A DNA stretch of 64,000 bases from Centropus unirufus (lineage: Eukaryota > Chordata > Aves > Cuculiformes > Centropidae), in NCBI GenBank assembly GCA_013397695.1, contig VYZI01000043.1, positions 1,331,791 to 1,395,790 on the forward strand. The letters run 5' to 3'. A program made the translations under genes and the position numbers. The stretch's first letter is position 1, and every line of letters begins with the position of its first letter. Below are positions 61,101 to 64,000 of this stretch, in pieces. The notes beneath the pieces are model-generated. The model saw nothing but the letters and a program-made list of their open reading frames with translations, had not been told where the DNA came from and ran no database searches.

Positions 61101-64000
61101 TGCTCAGCAAAACACTGAAAGGCTTCCCTTTGCCTGTGGTTTGTGGTCTTCTTTTGGAGGAATTGTTTTTGGAACATAGCTGTTAGCAATCGAGCTTAGG
61201 TAAAGCAGCCTTAAAAGAGCTGATGTTAGAACAGAACTAGCTGGGCATCTCACCAGAGCAGTTACAGCCACCTGGCCAGGGACACCTCCCCGTGTGACAC
61301 AGCCAGTCACCTTAATTGTAATCATGAATGTTATTTGTATTATCATTTTTCCTCATAAGTACTTTTATCCATGAATATTTAAATAAAATGAGAACTATTA
61401 GATCTCCTATAGCAAGTTTTAGCGATTGTTTAGATGCTAATCCCAATATTTGAATGGTTTAATTCTTTACCTACTGGAGCTCAGCGGGTACTCTCTTTTG
61501 TTTTTCCTATTTAACAAAAAATGTTCTGCAGACATTGGTTTGGCATTATATGTACACCCACTTAAAACGGCTGGGCAGAAGTAGGGCAGCCAGGGAGGAA
61601 TCTGGGTGTTGTTCTAGCCCAGATTTGTCCTCGACAGCCTGAACCTTTACCAACACATAAACCCCTCGGGGTAGTTGGATTATGACAGCAGCTACTTAGA
61701 ATTCTCTGCTTTTAAATAATGAAGCTTGAACAATTCAAGCAGAGGAGTACAGACAGGTATTAGTATGGTGTGAAATACGGTGAAGAAGTTGTAACCCAGG
61801 AAAAGAAAACAAATGTGTAAAGCCTATAATAAAAGGGTGTGGAAAGCAAGCATTTATTCCAGACATGTGCGGGGAGGGAATAATCATTGCTCAGAATCCC
61901 TGCTCCAGCAAGTGAATATATTGTAGCACAGAGAAGGGACATCCAGTGTTATAAAGAACAGTCTATTTTCTTGTGCTGAACAGAAGGCTCTTGGAAAGAG
62001 CTGATGTTGAGTATAGCAGAAGTCTCTGGAGGAGCTTGAGACACAGGCAAGCATTCAGAGATACTTTTTAGAGTAGGTGGAAATTATAGTTCTTTGTATA
62101 TGCCCATACAAGAAGAATGGAAACTGATAACATCAAGACACTGAAGAGTCATGTGTTGTTTATTGCCCTGCTAATATGAATGTTAAAATGCTCAGTTACA
62201 GTGTATCATAACAGAGGGTTAATGGCTAAAGGCTGCAGCGTAGTATGAATCTTCTGTACTAGGAGATTTTACCAAGAAAATGTAGCAGGACTGGAAAGTT
62301 TGAGTGTAAATGTGCAATAATCCACTGGCAGAAGAGTTGCGTAGGTGTATCAAATTGATTTTAAAGGGATAGAAGAGGTGTGACTTGTGAATTGCTGCTT
62401 TTTAAAGATGAAAAATTAGTGCACGTGTAGGTCATGTTAAAAAAGAATGTGTTCATCCTTATCTCTTTGTTATGCACATTTTTTAAAATGTTTACTTTGC
62501 CTGCCTCTAATCTTTCTACTGTTTTGAATCTTTGGATGTTAATCTTTTATTGATATAAAAATTGTAAGTGATATAAGATGAACAACAAAGCAAATGATTT
62601 AGCATTTAAAAATATATATTTTTGATGCCCATTTGGACACAGGGCTTGATGCCTTATGGTACTACAAAATTCAATCCATACAGTTGAACTCTGAGCACTT
62701 GTGTTCATAATATATGAAAGTATTCTCTTCAATCTGTGTCTCCATACTGACATTTGAATTCTGACTTTGGTAGGTAATTTTAGTATAGTACTTATGTTTG
62801 ATTTTCAGCAGTGTAAATTTTTGCAGCTCGGTGGCTTGTGCTTCGAGTGGATTCGTCTTTTTAATCAAAAGGAGGAAAGATTTGGCTCCAGCTCTTTATA
62901 AACTCTGAGCCAATCCTTGATCCCAAAGTTCATGTTTTATTGACCAGGCAGTGTTTTGCATTGGCAGTTAGCTCCTGCATGGATACAGTGCTGTAGGAAC
63001 GATTAAAGAACAATATTGATGGTACTGCAGTATCTCACCAGAATATTTATTTCAAGTATGTAGTTGGTTGCTTACATTTTTATGTTAGTGTTATCAGCCT
63101 CTTCCACTACTCTGTACCTGTACCATCTCAGCCTTGTGTCCCTTTCTCTGCAGCTGTGGAGGTGCCACATTGCCATAACCCACTGCCACTTGCATTAATC
63201 ACCACCATAGGGTCCACTTCCACAAAGACAGATCCTGGTCCATGTACATAAACAGATCAGCAAGGTAAGGAGAAGGAAAGGCCCCTGCCATCACCAAAGA
63301 TAACCTGAAACTCTTGAGCCTTGTCCAAGAGGTTCAGTGATTCTACAGTTCTTTATGGTAAGACACTTTTTCTGGTGTTAATGTCGTGAACATTTTAAAA
63401 TGGCATCAGCCATTAATTACTAACACACCTTTTAATTCTGTGTTTCTGTTTCATATTTTCCCCAGTTCAATCAGAACCAAAAGTTAATGCCCATTGGCTA
63501 ATTTCCAGCGCATGCCTGCACGGAACAATTGTTGCCTTTAACTGGTGGAGAGATCAAGGCCTGAATCGACAAAAGACATCTGTATCTTGGAAAACAAATT
63601 TATGTTTATGTTTTAATTTATAAGTTCCTGGCTCTTTTATGGTTCCTGTTTTTCAAGTAGTATCTCTTTGGATCCCTAGCTGATGGAGAGTCAAAATGGA
63701 AAAGGCTCATGAGAGAATTATCACAGCACAACATCTGGTTTGCATTGGAAAAAGCTGAACAAGATATTCAGCATCTCTGAGACTGAGAGGCAGCTGTGGG
63801 GCACTTTCAAAGTCAGCCTATGAAAAACTGTGCAGGTTGTGGCCACCTGGGCCAATCTAGTATTGTTTTGGAAAGAGCTGTTCTGCTTCCTAGCATCTGA
63901 ATTTTAATCTCCCTTCAGTATGGATATGTGAGAGCTGGGAGTGGTTTGAAAGGTGTTTGCTTTTCACAATGTTAATCTGAATCCCAGCATTGTCCTAATT
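58121..64000. other. RNF11 upstream flank C
   Basis: About 5.9 kb of AT-rich sequence with no supported gene. It holds a spaced 17-bp direct repeat at 58312-58358, an AT-rich tract near 60015-60060, and a T13 run at 60490-60503. In human the neighbouring genes on this side are C1orf185 and CDKN2C; I find no CDKN2C exon. One strong + strand donor, AAG|GTAAGG at 63264, closes a possible non-coding exon. Confidence 0.7.

Noticed and set aside
54300..64000. Search for CDKN2C or C1orf185 exons expected from synteny
   Set aside because: No ankyrin-repeat coding (CDKN2C) is seen in any frame. C1orf185 is too poorly conserved for me to recognise by eye, so its presence can be neither shown nor excluded.
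1..64000. Prokaryotic features: operons, CRISPR arrays, insertion sequences, phage, toxin genes
   Set aside because: The window is clearly vertebrate genomic DNA with spliced genes and CR1 LINEs. No such features are present.

Overview
This is a eukaryotic, vertebrate window, most likely from a bird. The evidence is split genes with canonical GT..AG introns, a CpG-island promoter, and several interspersed fragments of the CR1 LINE, whose 3' end (the 'tcatagaatggtttggg' antisense signature) is the hallmark avian repeat. There are no operons, bacterial genes, CRISPR arrays, or recognisable tRNA or rRNA genes.

Two genes are clear, arranged tail to tail. On the + strand, from the left edge to about 12 kb (CDS) or perhaps 13.7 kb (3'UTR), lie the last seven coding exons of TTC39A, a tetratricopeptide-repeat protein. 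Its 5' half is outside the window. On the - strand lies the complete three-exon RNF11 gene (154 aa, RING-H2 E3 ligase adaptor). Exon 3 is at 21964-22135, exon 2 at 22724-22893, and exon 1 at 53206-53328, after a 30.3 kb first intron. The neighbour pair and its convergent orientation match the order FAF1-CDKN2C-RNF11-TTC39A-EPS15 of human 1p32, which supports assigning the TPR gene to TTC39A rather than its paralogues B or C. The genes do not form a pathway. They are a conserved syntenic block sharing a convergent intergenic region.

Layout: 1-11957 TTC39A exons and introns; about 11958-19700 TTC39A 3'UTR plus the convergent intergenic stretch (a short CR1 tail, an unexplained 132-codon open frame, a perfect 12-bp hairpin); about 19.7-22.0 kb RNF11 3'UTR; 22.0-53.3 kb RNF11 body, with CR1 copies at 29.7, 35.3 and 46.4 kb; 52.1-54.25 kb CpG island holding the RNF11 promoter, exon 1 and an unusual GC-rich minisatellite just inside intron 1; 54.3-64.0 kb upstream flank with degraded CR1 copies and no gene I can support.

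I see no convincing wholly new biological system. The most notable observations are: a minisatellite abutting RNF11 exon 1 that repeatedly carries consensus 5' splice sites, one of them in frame; a perfect 28-bp spacerless palindrome directly abutting a CACGTG E-box in RNF11 intron 1; a perfect 12-bp hairpin between the genes; two frame-compatible candidate cassette exons in TTC39A; and a duplicated segment of roughly 100 bp at 45 and 46 kb that belongs to no repeat I recognise.
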